From positions 1 through 36,859 of the forward strand of contig NZ_FOYM01000033.1 in NCBI RefSeq assembly GCF_900115975.1: a stretch of 36,859 nt of DNA. The letters run 5' to 3'. Below, piece after piece: positions 1 to 9,003 of the stretch. How positions within the stretch are numbered: the first letter of the stretch is position 1; every line of letters begins with the position of its first letter. The translations under genes and the position numbers were made by a program. The stretch is from Desulfoscipio geothermicus DSM 3669. Lineage in GTDB: Bacteria; Bacillota; Desulfotomaculia; Desulfotomaculales; Desulfallaceae. The notes under the pieces were generated by a model. It worked only from the letters and a program-made list of their open reading frames with translations. It had not been told where the DNA came from and searched no databases.

Positions 1-529
1 CAAGATAAGCAAAAATAGGGGCATATCCGTCGTATCCCTTGTAAGTACGGGACACTCCCTGTTTTTTAGTGCCGGAATTATCGAAAGGTGATACGTCAAT
101 ATCTAAAGGAACATACTGGCGTTCTTTATTTGCGCCAAGAAATATTGGTGTAATCTGAACAGGATCATTGCTCAATAACTTAGCTGATTCTTCTAAAATA
201 ATTTGCTTCCATTGTTCGTTTTTACCGGCCATATCCAAGCGTTGCCGTAAAGTTGGACTGGAAGGTACCTTGGTAACATTTAGAGATATAGCAAAAAAGT
301 CGTCTTCTCTAAACGGCTCAATGTGATCGAAGTCGCTTTTTCCCTGGCACAATAAGCCAATGTATGAAGTAACCACATCACCATGTGATATATTTGGTGT
401 GTATACACCTGGAATGCTTGATTTATCAAGTCGCTTTTTTAGGTCGGTTTTAGCAATAAGAGCACCTACAAATGTAAGCCCGGAATGAGTAGTAAGGTAT
501 TCGTTAGACTGTTCGATAATGAATCTCAT
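1..529 (-). CDS. IS1380-family transposase, N-terminal part (runs off the left edge)
   Basis: The minus strand from an ATG at 529 to the window edge is open for 176 codons. The product begins MRFIIEQSNEYLTTHSGL and contains DIDVSPFDNSGTKKQGVSRT followed by a YKGYDGY motif. That is the first catalytic-Asp region of IS1380-type DDE transposases (PF13701-like). The C-terminal half with the remaining acidic residues lies outside the window, so completeness cannot be judged. The A+T-rich composition contrasts with the GC-rich dcw genes to the right. The element probably ends near 605-611, just upstream of its start codon, where it meets the recombinase remnant. Family call is by motif recall. Confidence 0.85.
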   Translation of the reverse strand, partial: MRFIIEQSNEYLTTHSGLTFVGALIAKTDLKKRLDKSSIPGVYTPNISHGDVVTSYIGLLCQGKSDFDHIEPFREDDFFAISLNVTKVPSSPTLRQRLDMAGKNEQWKQIILEESAKLLSNDPVQITPIFLGANKERQYVPLDIDVSPFDNSGTKKQGVSRTYKGYDGYAPIFAYL

Positions 530-540
530 GTGTGCACCCC

Positions 541-605
541 ACAGGTGAATTATTGATATCTTAATTATCTTTGCATATCTTTATTATACTAAATATTTCA
601 CCTGT
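541..605. repeat. Inverted repeat at the probable IS1380 end
   Basis: ACAGGTGAA at 541-549 is repeated inverted as TTCACCTGT at 597-605, separated by 47 A+T-rich bases. It lies between the transposase start and the recombinase remnant. The outer copy may be part of the IS terminal repeat. A minus-strand TATAAT-like hexamer near 585-590 could be the transposase -10 element. The exact IS end and the target duplication cannot be fixed without the other end. Confidence 0.4.
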
Positions 606-1068
606 TATGGGCAGTTTTCTATTATTTAGTTCACGGATTCAGGAAATATTAATCAAGCCACCAAAAACGGAAAGTAGCATCAGGAAGGTAACCATTGACC
701 CACACCTGACAGCCATGCTTAAACGTCACCGGATCAGGCAAAATGAGAAGAGATTAAAACTGGGGAATAAGTGGAAAGGAAATAACAATCAGGTTTTCAC
801 CGGTCCCACCGGGGGGTTAATGGTCCCGTCAACAGTGCAAAACTGGTGGATTAAATTTCGGGAGCAGAACGGCCTGGAAAATGTCCGGCTGCACGATCTC
901 CGCCATACCCACGCCACCCACCTACTGGCATCCGGTAAGATTGATATTAAAACCATTGCCGACAGATTAGGCCATAAAAACGCCGCTATGACGCTAAACG
1001 TATATTCGCATGTATTGCCAGCGAAACAGCGGGAAGCCGCTTTAGCACTGGCGCACCTGTGGGAATAA
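571..1068 (+). pseudogene. Tyrosine recombinase (phage/ICE integrase) C-terminal remnant
   Basis: The recognisable part starts at about 655 (KPPKTESSIRKV) and runs to a TAA at 1066-1068. It keeps the box II pattern HDLRHTHATHLLASG (catalytic His and Arg), LGH, and the nucleophile Tyr in NVYSHV. The first catalytic Arg, normally in a GLR-S-E motif upstream, is missing, as are the core-binding and arm-binding domains. The first codons of the frame fall in the probable IS1380 end, so the gene looks truncated by that insertion. It cannot be a working recombinase as it stands. It is convergent with murA and marks an old integration next to the dcw cluster. Confidence 0.85.
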
Positions 1069-1286
1069 CAAATTTTTAATTCTGTCCGGCAAATATCCCC
1101 GGGCCTTTTCATTGCCCGTATTAGAAGGAGTTTGCAATTTTTTGCTCCCACAATACTCCCATTTCGCTACATTTGAAAAGCGCTACATAAATACTTCAGT
1201 TTACAAAACCGCAAAGCATTGATTTTACTGGATTCGCAAGAGTTAATTTCGCGCTTGTCCCCCCAAAAACCAAAAAAGAGTCCACA
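1069..1286. other. Intergenic region between integrase remnant and murA
   Basis: These 218 bases hold no ORF with a usable start and SD and no convincing terminator. They sit where an attachment site of the lost integrative element could be, but no direct-repeat partner is visible in this window. Confidence 0.5.
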
Positions 1287-2540
1287 TTAACTGTGCACTC
1301 GAATAATGCGCGCCCCCAGGGCGTTATATTTATTTTCCAGGCGCTCGTAGCCGCGGTCTATATGCCCCACATGGTCCAGCACCGTACCGTTTTCGGCACC
1401 CATGGCCGCCAGCACCAGCGCGGCGCCGGCCCGCAGGTCGCTGGCCTCCACGTAGGCTCCCGTCAGTTCGGGGACCCCCCTGACCACCGCCGTGTGGCCC
1501 TCCAAATTTATATCCGCTCCCATCCGGCGCAGTTCCATAACATGTTTGTACCGGTTTTCAAATATGGTTTCGGTAATCACGCTGGTCCCTTCGGCTACGG
1601 TCATCAGCGCCATGAACTGCGGTTGCATGTCAGTGGGAAAACCGGGGTAGGCCATGGTCTTGATGTCTACCGCCCGGGGTCTTTTGTCTGCCGCCACCCG
1701 GACCTGGTCATCTTTCACCTCCACATAAACTCCGGCCTCCCTCAATTTATTGATAACCGGTTCCAGATGCTCCGGGATGATATTGGCGATCAATATATCT
1801 CCCCGGGTAATGGCGGCCGCCACCATGTGCGTACCGGCTTCGATGCGGTCCGGAATTACAGAATGTTCCGTCCCGTGCAGGGAATTGACCCCGGTTATCT
1901 TAACGGTATCCGTTCCCGCACCTCTGATTTTTGCACCCATATTATTTAAAAAGTTTTGCAAATCCACTATTTCCGGCTCCCGGGCCGCATTTTTGATAAC
2001 CGTTTTTCCTTCGGCCAGCACCGCGGCCATCATCAAGTTTTCCGTGGCCCCCACGCTGGGTAAGTCCAGGTATATTTCGCTGCCCTGCAGTTTTTCAGCC
2101 CGAGCACTGATGTAGCCGAACTTTTCGGTAATCCCCACCCCCATAGCTTGCATGCCTTTTAAGTGCAGGTTCATGGGCCTTGAGCCGATATTACAGCCGC
2201 CCGGGTATGAAATACGCGCGCACCTGAACCGGCCCACCAGCGGTCCCAGCACCAAGTTGGAAGCCCGCATGCGCCGCATTAATTCCTCGGATACTTCGTG
2301 GCAGTTGACCCTCCTGGCGTCGATGCGCATGACATCCTTTTCCCAAACCACGCTGGCACCGAGGTAAACCAGCACATCCCGCATCACCGCCACGTCGCGT
2401 AAACGGGGCACCCCCCGGATAACGCACTTACCGTCCAAAAGCAGGCTGGCAGCCATAATGGGCAAAGTGGCGTTTTTGGAGCCGCTGACGCGTACGGCGC
2501 CCGACAGGCTGTATCCGCCGGTTATCATAAACCTTTGCAA
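1287..2540 (-). CDS. murA: UDP-N-acetylglucosamine 1-carboxyvinyltransferase
   Basis: MurA transfers enolpyruvate from PEP to UDP-GlcNAc, the first committed cytoplasmic step of peptidoglycan synthesis. With a TTG start at 2540, which follows GGAGGTG at a 6-base spacing, the product is 417 residues, the usual length. The catalytic pair K22-N23 lies in [10 protein letters not shown] and the PEP-reacting cysteine is C116 in [10 protein letters not shown], so the fosfomycin-sensitive Cys form is present. The longer open frame to 2603 runs into murB and has no SD. This is the last gene of the minus-strand dcw cluster. The divIB/ftsQ gene that commonly follows is absent, and mobile remnants lie downstream. 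Confidence 0.97.
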   Translation of the reverse strand: MQRFMITGGYSLSGAVRVSGSKNATLPIMAASLLLDGKCVIRGVPRLRDVAVMRDVLVYLGASVVWEKDVMRIDARRVNCHEVSEELMRRMRASNLVLGPLVGRFRCARISYPGGCNIGSRPMNLHLKGMQAMGVGITEKFGYISARAEKLQGSEIYLDLPSVGATENLMMAAVLAEGKTVIKNAAREPEIVDLQNFLNNMGAKIRGAGTDTVKITGVNSLHGTEHSVIPDRIEAGTHMVAAAITRGDILIANIIPEHLEPVINKLREAGVYVEVKDDQVRVAADKRPRAVDIKTMAYPGFPTDMQPQFMALMTVAEGTSVITETIFENRYKHVMELRRMGADINLEGHTAVVRGVPELTGAYVEASDLRAGAALVLAAMGAENGTVLDHVGHIDRGYERLENKYNALGARIIRVHS

Positions 2541-2554
2541 TTGTCTCACCTCCG

Positions 2555-3466
2555 CTAAAACTCTCCCAGCATTTGCACCTCCAATACGAGTTTGACGCCG
2601 CATTTCTCCTCCACCAGATGCTGTACCCGCTCGATCAGTTTCAAAACGTCACGGGCAACGCCGCCGCCAAGATTGACGAAAAAATTGGCGTGGCGCGGAG
2701 ATACCTGTATATTGCCCACCCGCATTTCCTTGCAGCCCGCCGCCTCAATCAGCCGGCCCGCGGAATCACCGGGCGGGTTTTTAAAAACGCTGCCGGCATT
2801 GGGGAATTCTAAAGGTTGGGTCTTCCTGCGCCGGGCCAGGTAATTTTCCATCCTTTTCTTTATCTCTTCCACACGACCGGGAACACCCTCCAGCACAACC
2901 CCCGTCACAATCACTTTCCGATCAGCCAGGCTGCTTTTGCGGTACTTGAAAACCAGTTCACCGGCATTAAAAATCAACCTGTTGCCGGCGTAATCATAAG
3001 CAGTTACCTGCCTGACCCGTTCGCCCACGGCGCAGCCGTTGGCACCGGCATTCATCACCAGCGCGCCGCCCACCGTGCCCGGAATGCCGGCCAGGAACTC
3101 AAAGCCCGCCAGCCCGGCCCGCATGGCCCGGTCAGCCAGGCGCGGCAGGGGCGTCCCGGCACCGGCTTTGATCAACGCACCCTGCACTTGCACCTCGGAC
3201 AACCCCGGACCGATCTTGATGACCATGCCCCGAATTCCGTAATCGGATACCAGCAGGTTGGAACCGTTGCCCACCAGGGTAACGGGCAACCCGCGGGCGC
3301 GGGCGAAAATCAAGGCCCGCCGCAGGTCTTCTTCGTCCCGGGGCGCCACGAACAAATCGGCAGGCCCGCCAATGCGCCAGCTGGTGTGTTTACTCATGGG
3401 CTCGGCCAGAAAAACCGGGCTTTTCAGCGTTTTTTGCAAATCCTCATAAATTGCCGCATCCGTCAA
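2555..3466 (-). CDS. murB: UDP-N-acetylenolpyruvoylglucosamine reductase
   Basis: MurB reduces UDP-GlcNAc-enolpyruvate to UDP-MurNAc using FAD and NADPH. The 303-residue product shows the FAD-binding run HTSWRIGGPADLFV near residues 27-40, then TLVGNGSNLLVSD, then GIPGTVGGALVMNAGANG, and the C-terminal PNAGSVFKNP with the catalytic Ser. This is the short (type II) MurB of Gram-positives. The start is TTG at 3466 after GGGGAG, overlapping the murC 3' end by 23 bases, which implies translational coupling. The stop lies 14 bases before the chosen murA start. Confidence 0.97.
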   Translation of the reverse strand: MTDAAIYEDLQKTLKSPVFLAEPMSKHTSWRIGGPADLFVAPRDEEDLRRALIFARARGLPVTLVGNGSNLLVSDYGIRGMVIKIGPGLSEVQVQGALIKAGAGTPLPRLADRAMRAGLAGFEFLAGIPGTVGGALVMNAGANGCAVGERVRQVTAYDYAGNRLIFNAGELVFKYRKSSLADRKVIVTGVVLEGVPGRVEEIKKRMENYLARRRKTQPLEFPNAGSVFKNPPGDSAGRLIEAAGCKEMRVGNIQVSPRHANFFVNLGGGVARDVLKLIERVQHLVEEKCGVKLVLEVQMLGEF

Positions 3467-4850
3467 CCGGCAACTCCCCTTTTAATCTGTTCAGCAACTC
3501 GACGCCCGTTTTCCAGACATCACCCGCTCCCATGGTAAGCACCAGGTCGCCTTCCCGTAAGAATCCTTTTAAAAACGCAAGGGTCTCCTCGCGGTTCCCC
3601 AGGTAATGTGGGGGGGTTCCCCTGTGCCTGTGCACGGCATCCACAATCAACCGGGCTGATACGCCTTCCATGGGGCTTTCCCCGGCACTGTAAATATCGT
3701 TGATGATTACCACGTCCGCGCCGGTAAAACAGGTCCCAAAACGTTCATGCAACAGCGCCGTTCTGGTATACCGATGCGGCTGGAACACAGCAATGATGCG
3801 CCCCCGGTGCACCTGGCGGGCCGCCCGCAGCGTAGCCGCGATTTCGGTGGGATGGTGCGCGTAATCATCCACCACGGTGATGTTCCGCACCCGGCCCAAC
3901 AACTGGTAACGCCTGCCGGCACCCCGGAAAAGTCGCAGGCTTTTGACGACATCGTCAAAAGGTAAACCCAGCGCGCGACTGGCCGCCACCACCGCCAGGG
4001 CGTTGGATAAATTATGCCGCCCGGGCACCACCAGTTCCAGCCGCCCCAGGTGCGCTTCACGGTAATACACTTCGCCCGAGGACCCGCTGTCATGCAGCTT
4101 GATACTGCGCAGGACATAGTCGGCCTGCGGGTGGTCCAGGGCATAGGTAATCACTTTCCCGCCGCAGTCCCGAGCCAGAGCCCGCAGGTTGGGATCATCA
4201 AGACAAAGCACCGCCGTGCCGTCTCCGGGCACTTTTTGCAAAAACCCCCGGAATGCATTGATTATTTCCTGCATCGAACCGTAATGATCGAGGTGATCAT
4301 CTTCAATATTGGTCACCACCGCCAGGTAAGGCCATAGTTTCAAAAAGGATTTGTCGCTTTCATCGGCCTCCGCCACCAGGAATTCGCCCCGTCCGATTTT
4401 GGCGTTGCCGCCAATCTGAGTCAATTCACCTCCGATTAATATTGTTGGATCCTGGTGACATTGTTCCAATACCAACGCCAGCATAGCTGTCGTGGTGGTT
4501 TTCCCGTGCGCGCCGGCCACTGCTACACCCTTTTGCCGTTTCATCAAGAGGCCCAGCAAGTCTGCCCGGTGCATCACCGGAATACCCACTTTCCTGGCCG
4601 TCTGCAGTTCGGGGTTGTCGGGTTTTATGGCGGTGGAATAGACCACCAGCCCGGCATCCTTAATGTTAGCCCCGTCATGCCCTTGATATACTACGGCCCC
4701 CAGTTCCTGCAACCGCGCAGTTACCGGCGTGCTGTTCAAATCCGAGCCCCGCACATCATAATTCTCGTCCAGCAGCACCCTGGCCAGGCCGCTCATTCCG
4801 GCGCCACCAATACCAATAAAATGTACCTTGTCAGGAATATCGTACAACAA
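3444..4850 (-). CDS. murC: UDP-N-acetylmuramate--L-alanine ligase
   Basis: MurC adds L-Ala to UDP-MurNAc with ATP. The N-terminal Rossmann motif HFIGIGGAGMSGLA is followed by the Mur-ligase P-loop AGAHGKTTTTAM, the central DDHLDHYGS and the C-terminal DDYAHHPTEI. The open frame reaches 4895, but the first codon there has no SD. GGAAGGAG precedes adjacent CTG and TTG codons, so TTG at 4850 was chosen (468 residues; CTG at 4853 is the alternative). It overlaps murB downstream. A gap of about 200 bases separates it from murG, unusual in an otherwise tight operon. Confidence 0.95.
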   Translation of the reverse strand: MLYDIPDKVHFIGIGGAGMSGLARVLLDENYDVRGSDLNSTPVTARLQELGAVVYQGHDGANIKDAGLVVYSTAIKPDNPELQTARKVGIPVMHRADLLGLLMKRQKGVAVAGAHGKTTTTAMLALVLEQCHQDPTILIGGELTQIGGNAKIGRGEFLVAEADESDKSFLKLWPYLAVVTNIEDDHLDHYGSMQEIINAFRGFLQKVPGDGTAVLCLDDPNLRALARDCGGKVITYALDHPQADYVLRSIKLHDSGSSGEVYYREAHLGRLELVVPGRHNLSNALAVVAASRALGLPFDDVVKSLRLFRGAGRRYQLLGRVRNITVVDDYAHHPTEIAATLRAARQVHRGRIIAVFQPHRYTRTALLHERFGTCFTGADVVIINDIYSAGESPMEGVSARLIVDAVHRHRGTPPHYLGNREETLAFLKGFLREGDLVLTMGAGDVWKTGVELLNRLKGELPVDGCGNL

Positions 4851-4987
4851 CAGCCAATCATCTCCTTCCTGCACCGGATGGCGTAAATGCGGCAAGCCGG
4901 GAGAGAAAGATACCTTATATTATGCATAAGGCCGATAAGGTGTTACTGGCCCGTCATCCGGTGACAATTCCCGGGCTTGTCCTGTAA

Positions 4988-5021
4988 GAGTCGTCAGTCG
5001 TCGGTGGTCAATCATTAGTAA
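4988..5021. repeat. GACTGACGAC-type short repeat, murG-murC gap
   Basis: The plus strand reads GTCGTCAGTCGTCGGTGG followed by TCAATCATTAG. A degenerate relative lies at 7312-7360 between murD and ftsW (GTCATCAGTCGTAAG, then TCGGTCGTCGGTTGG, then TTCATTA). Both lie in unusually wide gaps of the dcw operon. No hairpin or ORF explains them. The rest of 4851-5054 has no gene. Confidence 0.45.
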
Positions 5022-5054
5022 TACAAAAGAACAAGATTGTATATAAAAGTAAGC

Positions 5055-6161
5055 CTATACCATTTCCGCTATGCTGTCCAAAATATCGTCCAGGGCGCGG
5101 GGTTTGCCCAGCCGGCGGCTGGCCGCGGCCATTTCCGCCAAACGGGCACGGTCGGCCAACAGTTTATCCACTTTCTCCAGCAACACCCGGCCCGAAAAAT
5201 CGGCATCCCGCACCATGTCCGCCGCCCCCCTGGCAGCCAGTGCCCGGGCGTTGTGTTCCTGGTGATTGCCGGTGGCATAGGGGAAAGGTACCAGCAAGGC
5301 CGGCAAACCCCGCACCGTGATTTCAGCCAAAGTGGCGGCGCCTGCCCGGCTGACCACCAGGTCGGCTGCCGCCATGGCTTGGGGCATATCGTATAAATAT
5401 GGCATGACGGTAATGTTTTCGATTTTTTCGTTATCTACGCCCCGGCTTTTCAGCATGTCCATAAACTCGGCGTGCTGCCCGCGTCCGGTTACGTGCAGCC
5501 ATTGCAGCCCCGGCCGGCCTGCCAGAGAACCGAACGCTTCCGCCACGGCCCGGTTCAAGCTGCGGGCGCCCTGGCTGCCGCCAAAGGAAAGCACCAGCAG
5601 ATCGTTCTCCCGCACGCCGAACTTTTCCCTGGCCCGGTTCCGGTCGGCGGCCAGAATTTCCGCGCGCACCGGCAGTCCGGTAAGCCGCACCGCGGCCCGG
5701 CGGGGAAAGTATTTTATTGAATCCTCAAAAGTAACCGCCACCCGGTCCACCACCCGGGACAAAATCCGGTTGGTGATGCCCGGAAAGGCATTTTGCTCGT
5801 GGATCAAGGTGGGGATTTTCATGCGGGCCGCGGCCAGCACCACCGGCCCGCAGACATACCCCCCGGTGCCCACCACGGCCCGGGGAGCAAAGTCGTGAAT
5901 CAGGCGCCGGGCCTCCCGGTACCCGGCCAGGGCCTCCCAGGGCACCTTGAGGTTTTGCGGCGACAGGCTGCGCCTCAAACCCACCGCCCGGACGGTATGG
6001 AATTCCAGACCGGCCTTAGGCACAATATCCGCTTCCAGCCCCCGGCCGGTGCCGATATACATGACGGCGCAGCCGGGGAAACGTTCCTGGAGCCCCCCGG
6101 CAATGGCCAGGGCCGGGTAAATATGCCCTCCGGTTCCGCCGCCGGTTATAAGAAAACGCAA
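5055..6161 (-). CDS. murG: UDP-GlcNAc:lipid I N-acetylglucosaminyltransferase
   Basis: MurG converts lipid I to lipid II at the inner face of the membrane. The GT28 fold shows the N-terminal G-loop ITGGGTGGHIYPALA, HEQNAFPGITNRIL, the C-domain SFGGSQGARSLNRA and the UDP-GlcNAc-binding SRAGAATLAEI with PFPYATGNHQ. Two starts are possible: GTG at 6170 and TTG at 6161. AAAGAGGTG lies 6 bases before the TTG, and starting there matches the usual family N-terminus (M-R-x-L-I-T-G-G-G), giving 368 residues. The gene begins 13 bases after the ftsW stop. Confidence 0.96.
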   Translation of the reverse strand: MRFLITGGGTGGHIYPALAIAGGLQERFPGCAVMYIGTGRGLEADIVPKAGLEFHTVRAVGLRRSLSPQNLKVPWEALAGYREARRLIHDFAPRAVVGTGGYVCGPVVLAAARMKIPTLIHEQNAFPGITNRILSRVVDRVAVTFEDSIKYFPRRAAVRLTGLPVRAEILAADRNRAREKFGVRENDLLVLSFGGSQGARSLNRAVAEAFGSLAGRPGLQWLHVTGRGQHAEFMDMLKSRGVDNEKIENITVMPYLYDMPQAMAAADLVVSRAGAATLAEITVRGLPALLVPFPYATGNHQEHNARALAARGAADMVRDADFSGRVLLEKVDKLLADRARLAEMAAASRRLGKPRALDDILDSIAEMV

Positions 6162-6174
6162 ATAGTTCACCTCT

Positions 6175-7296
6175 TTACCTGGGAGTGCTGTACTTGGATA
6201 TATTTAATAGAATGCCCACGCCCATCAGGGAAAAGATCAGGGAAGTGGAGCCAAAGCTGACAAAGGGCAGGGTTATGCCGGTAACAGGCAGCGAACCGGT
6301 AACCACCCCGATGTTTACAAACGCCTGAAGCGCGATGCCGGAAACAAGCCCGGCTGCCAGCAAGCTGCCGAAGGCGTCGGGACAGGTGATGGCGATTTTA
6401 AAACCCCGCCATACCAGTAAAATAAATAACAAAATAACCAAACTACCGCCGATGAAACCAAGCTCTTCACCGATGGCGGCAAAAATGAAGTCGGTGTGCC
6501 GCTCCGGCAGAAATAAAAATTTGGAATGTCGGCCCTGCCCCAGACCCATGCCCAGTAAACCGCCCGATGCCAGGGACATCAAGGCGTTGATAATATTCCA
6601 GCCCGCTCCGGTGGGGTCGGCCTCGGGGTCCAGAAAGGCCATGAACCGGCGCATCCGGTACGGTTCCAGAATAATGGCCGCCGCCACCCCCATTACGCCC
6701 AGACCAGCCAGGCCGGTCAGGTGTCCACCCCGGGCTCCGGCGGCAAACAACATAATAAAAACGGTGCCGCAAAGCGTGGCGGCCGTACCCAGGTCGGGCT
6801 GGGCCAAAATCAGCAGGGCCGCCGCACCGGTCACCGTCAGAAACGGCATAAGACCACTGCCCAAATATTTGATGCGATCTTTTTTCAAGGCCAGGCCGTA
6901 AGCAGTAAAGGTTATAATACATATCTTAACCAGCTCGGAAGGCTGAAAACTCAAAAAACCCAGATTAATCCAGCGCCTGGCGCCCAGGTACTCCATCCCG
7001 ATGCCCGGGACCAGTACCAGCACAAGCAGTAAAAACGAACCGATCAGCATCAGTCCGATCCAGCGCTTCAGCCGGTAATAATCATAATTCATCATGAAAA
7101 ACATGGCGCCAATGCCCAGCAACGCGCCAAACAATTGCCGCTTGAAAAAATGAAAGGGGTCGCGGAAGGGACCCTCGGGGTCGCCGGCAAAATATGCGCT
7201 GGCGCTGAACACCATAACCAAACCAATGCTGAGCAGCATCAGTACGGTAAGAAACAAGACAAAATCGGGTGCCCGCTTGCGCATACGCATACCCAT
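6175..7296 (-). CDS. ftsW: SEDS-family cell-wall protein (FtsW/SpoVE type)
   Basis: This is a polytopic membrane protein of the SEDS family, which polymerises glycan chains with a partner class B PBP. About ten hydrophobic segments are visible. Family motifs include GARRWINLGFLSFQPSELVK, QPDLGTA and LPVTGITLPFVSFG, then GSTSLIFS near the C-terminus. GGAGGGGGTG precedes ATG at 7296, giving 373 residues; ATG at 7290 is possible. The open frame extends to 7350 without an SD. In B. subtilis the dcw member is the sporulation protein SpoVE, while FtsW is elsewhere. Since this seems to be the only SEDS gene of the cluster, a division role is also plausible. The two cannot be separated from sequence alone. 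Confidence 0.93.
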   Translation of the reverse strand: MGMRMRKRAPDFVLFLTVLMLLSIGLVMVFSASAYFAGDPEGPFRDPFHFFKRQLFGALLGIGAMFFMMNYDYYRLKRWIGLMLIGSFLLLVLVLVPGIGMEYLGARRWINLGFLSFQPSELVKICIITFTAYGLALKKDRIKYLGSGLMPFLTVTGAAALLILAQPDLGTAATLCGTVFIMLFAAGARGGHLTGLAGLGVMGVAAAIILEPYRMRRFMAFLDPEADPTGAGWNIINALMSLASGGLLGMGLGQGRHSKFLFLPERHTDFIFAAIGEELGFIGGSLVILLFILLVWRGFKIAITCPDAFGSLLAAGLVSGIALQAFVNIGVVTGSLPVTGITLPFVSFGSTSLIFSLMGVGILLNISKYSTPR

Positions 7297-7311
7297 CACC
7301 CCCTCCAAAGT

Positions 7312-7360
7312 AGTCATCAGTCGTAAGTGTTCGGTCGTCGGTTGGGCCATTCATTATCAG
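7312..7360. repeat. GACTGACGAC-type short repeat, ftsW-murD gap
   Basis: This is a degenerate second copy of the repeat at 4988-5021, sharing GTCGTCGGT and the TTCATTA end. It overlaps the untranslated 5' extension of the ftsW frame. No function is visible. Confidence 0.35.
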
Positions 7361-7393
7361 CTTTCTGTAAAAAGTGTTTGGGAATCTGACTAT

Positions 7394-8746
7394 CTAAAGG
7401 CTGTTGACTATTTCCCGGAACAGGTCGCCCCGCTCCTCAAAGTTATTAAACATATCCCAGCTGGCGCAGGCCGGTGACAGCAGCACCACGTCACCGGGGC
7501 GGGCCGCCCGGTGAGCCGTTAAAACCGCCTCGCGAAAATCCCGGGCCCGCAATATTTCCCCGCACCCTGCCTGCCGGGCGGCCCGTTCCACTTCATCCGC
7601 ACATTCGCCCAGCACCACCAGCACCCGTACCTTTTCCCGGGCCAGACGGGCAAGCTCGGTAAAATCACTACCCTTGTTTCTGCCGCCGGCCAGCAGCACA
7701 ATAGGCCGGTCAAACGCCTCCAGGGCCTTGATGCTGGCATCGGGATTGGTACCCTTGGAATCGTTGACATAGCGGACTCCGTTTTTAACCGCTACGGTTT
7801 CCAGCCGGTGCGCCACACCGGGAAAAGTACGCAGCGTGTGGGCCAGCACCGCCGGTTTTACACCCAGGGCGAAAGCGGCCGCCACCGCCGCCAGGGCGTT
7901 CTCCAGGTTATGCCCCCCGGGAATGGCCACTTCACCCGCCGCCGCAATATCCGTTTCCCGCCCTTCCAGTCGCACAACAATCCTACCCTGGAGGACAAGA
8001 ACCCCTTCTTTTAAATTATGCCTGCGGCTGAAAAATATGACCTGCCCGCCCGTTGCCTCCGCCAACATCCGGGTGCGCGGATCGTCGTAATTGAGCACAG
8101 TAATATCGCCCCGCCCCTGCCGGGCAAAAATGCGAGCCTTGGCCGCAATATAACCTTCCATGGTACCGTGGCGGTCCAGGTGGTCGGGGGTTATATTGAG
8201 AATTACCGCCACCCGGGGACGGAACTGCCGGGCGGTTTCCAGCTGGAAACTGGAGACCTCAGCTACAATCATGTCCTCCGGGCCGTAACCTTCCACTACG
8301 TCCACCAGCGGCAGGCCTATGTTGCCCCCCACCAGGGTGTGGATGCCCGCCGCCCGGAAAATTTCACCGACCAGGGCGGTGGTTGTGGTTTTGCCGTTGG
8401 TCCCGGTAATGGCCACCATGGGCGCCCGGGCAAACCGGTACGCCAATTCCAGCTCGCCCGTTACCGGAATTCCGTGCCGCATGGCGGCGGCCACCGGGGG
8501 TACGGTGGGCGGTACGCCGGGGCTCACCACCAGCATGTCAAATGTGCCGGGCATTACTTCGGGGTAATTACCCAGCACAGCCTGAACGCCGGAGTCAATA
8601 AGATCATCCAGTTCCCCGTTGAATTTATCTTTGGTCCTGGTATCCGTGAGCGCCACCGCGGCCCCCCGGCGCACCAGGAAACGGGCCACCGAGATACCGC
8701 TCTTCCCGGCCCCCACCACCAGGATTTTTTTGCCTCGCAGTTCCAA
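7394..8746 (-). CDS. murD: UDP-N-acetylmuramoylalanine--D-glutamate ligase
   Basis: MurD adds D-Glu to UDP-MurNAc-L-Ala with ATP. The 450-residue product has the N-terminal VVGAGKSGISVARFL, the P-loop ITGTNGKTTTTALVGE, the NITPDHLDRHG motif, and VNDSKGTNPDAS with LLAGGRNKGSDF in the C-domain. The start is TTG at 8746 behind AGAGGG at about 10 bases. About 257 bases of REP-like repeats separate it from the upstream mraY stop, so murD translation is not coupled to mraY. Confidence 0.97.
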   Translation of the reverse strand: MELRGKKILVVGAGKSGISVARFLVRRGAAVALTDTRTKDKFNGELDDLIDSGVQAVLGNYPEVMPGTFDMLVVSPGVPPTVPPVAAAMRHGIPVTGELELAYRFARAPMVAITGTNGKTTTTALVGEIFRAAGIHTLVGGNIGLPLVDVVEGYGPEDMIVAEVSSFQLETARQFRPRVAVILNITPDHLDRHGTMEGYIAAKARIFARQGRGDITVLNYDDPRTRMLAEATGGQVIFFSRRHNLKEGVLVLQGRIVVRLEGRETDIAAAGEVAIPGGHNLENALAAVAAAFALGVKPAVLAHTLRTFPGVAHRLETVAVKNGVRYVNDSKGTNPDASIKALEAFDRPIVLLAGGRNKGSDFTELARLAREKVRVLVVLGECADEVERAARQAGCGEILRARDFREAVLTAHRAARPGDVVLLSPACASWDMFNNFEERGDLFREIVNSL

Positions 8747-8847
8747 AACAACACTACCCTCTTTCGCCCATCTGTTTTCAACAGTTGTTCATATTCGCAG
8801 CGACATGACGGGGTTAGTGGTCCCCGCTGCGCTGGTGAATCTCCGCG

Positions 8848-9003
8848 GGAAAAAGGGGACAGGCTACTTTTTTGCTTTTTAAAAAAGTTGCCTGTACCCT
8901 TTTTCCCACGTAGTTTTTGCTGTTGCCTGTACCCTTTTTCCCGGAGGCTTACCTCGAAAAATTATTACAATTTATTTCCAGGAAAAGTAGCCTGTCCCCT
9001 TTT
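8848..9003. repeat. REP-like repeat cluster, family A (GGGGACAGGCTACTTTTT)
   Basis: One left-pointing copy, AAAAAGGGGACAGGCTAC, starts at 8850. Three inverted copies end at about 8907 (TTGCCTGTACCCTTTTTCCC), 8942 (same sequence) and 9005 (AGTAGCCTGTCCCCTTTTT). The first two form a long hairpin with an A/T-rich tip. The last copy runs into the mraY stop codon (9004-9006), so in mRNA the repeat follows that stop directly and could act as a terminator or a 3' stabiliser. The same family recurs at 18732-18842. No ORF lies in 8747-9003. Confidence 0.85.
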
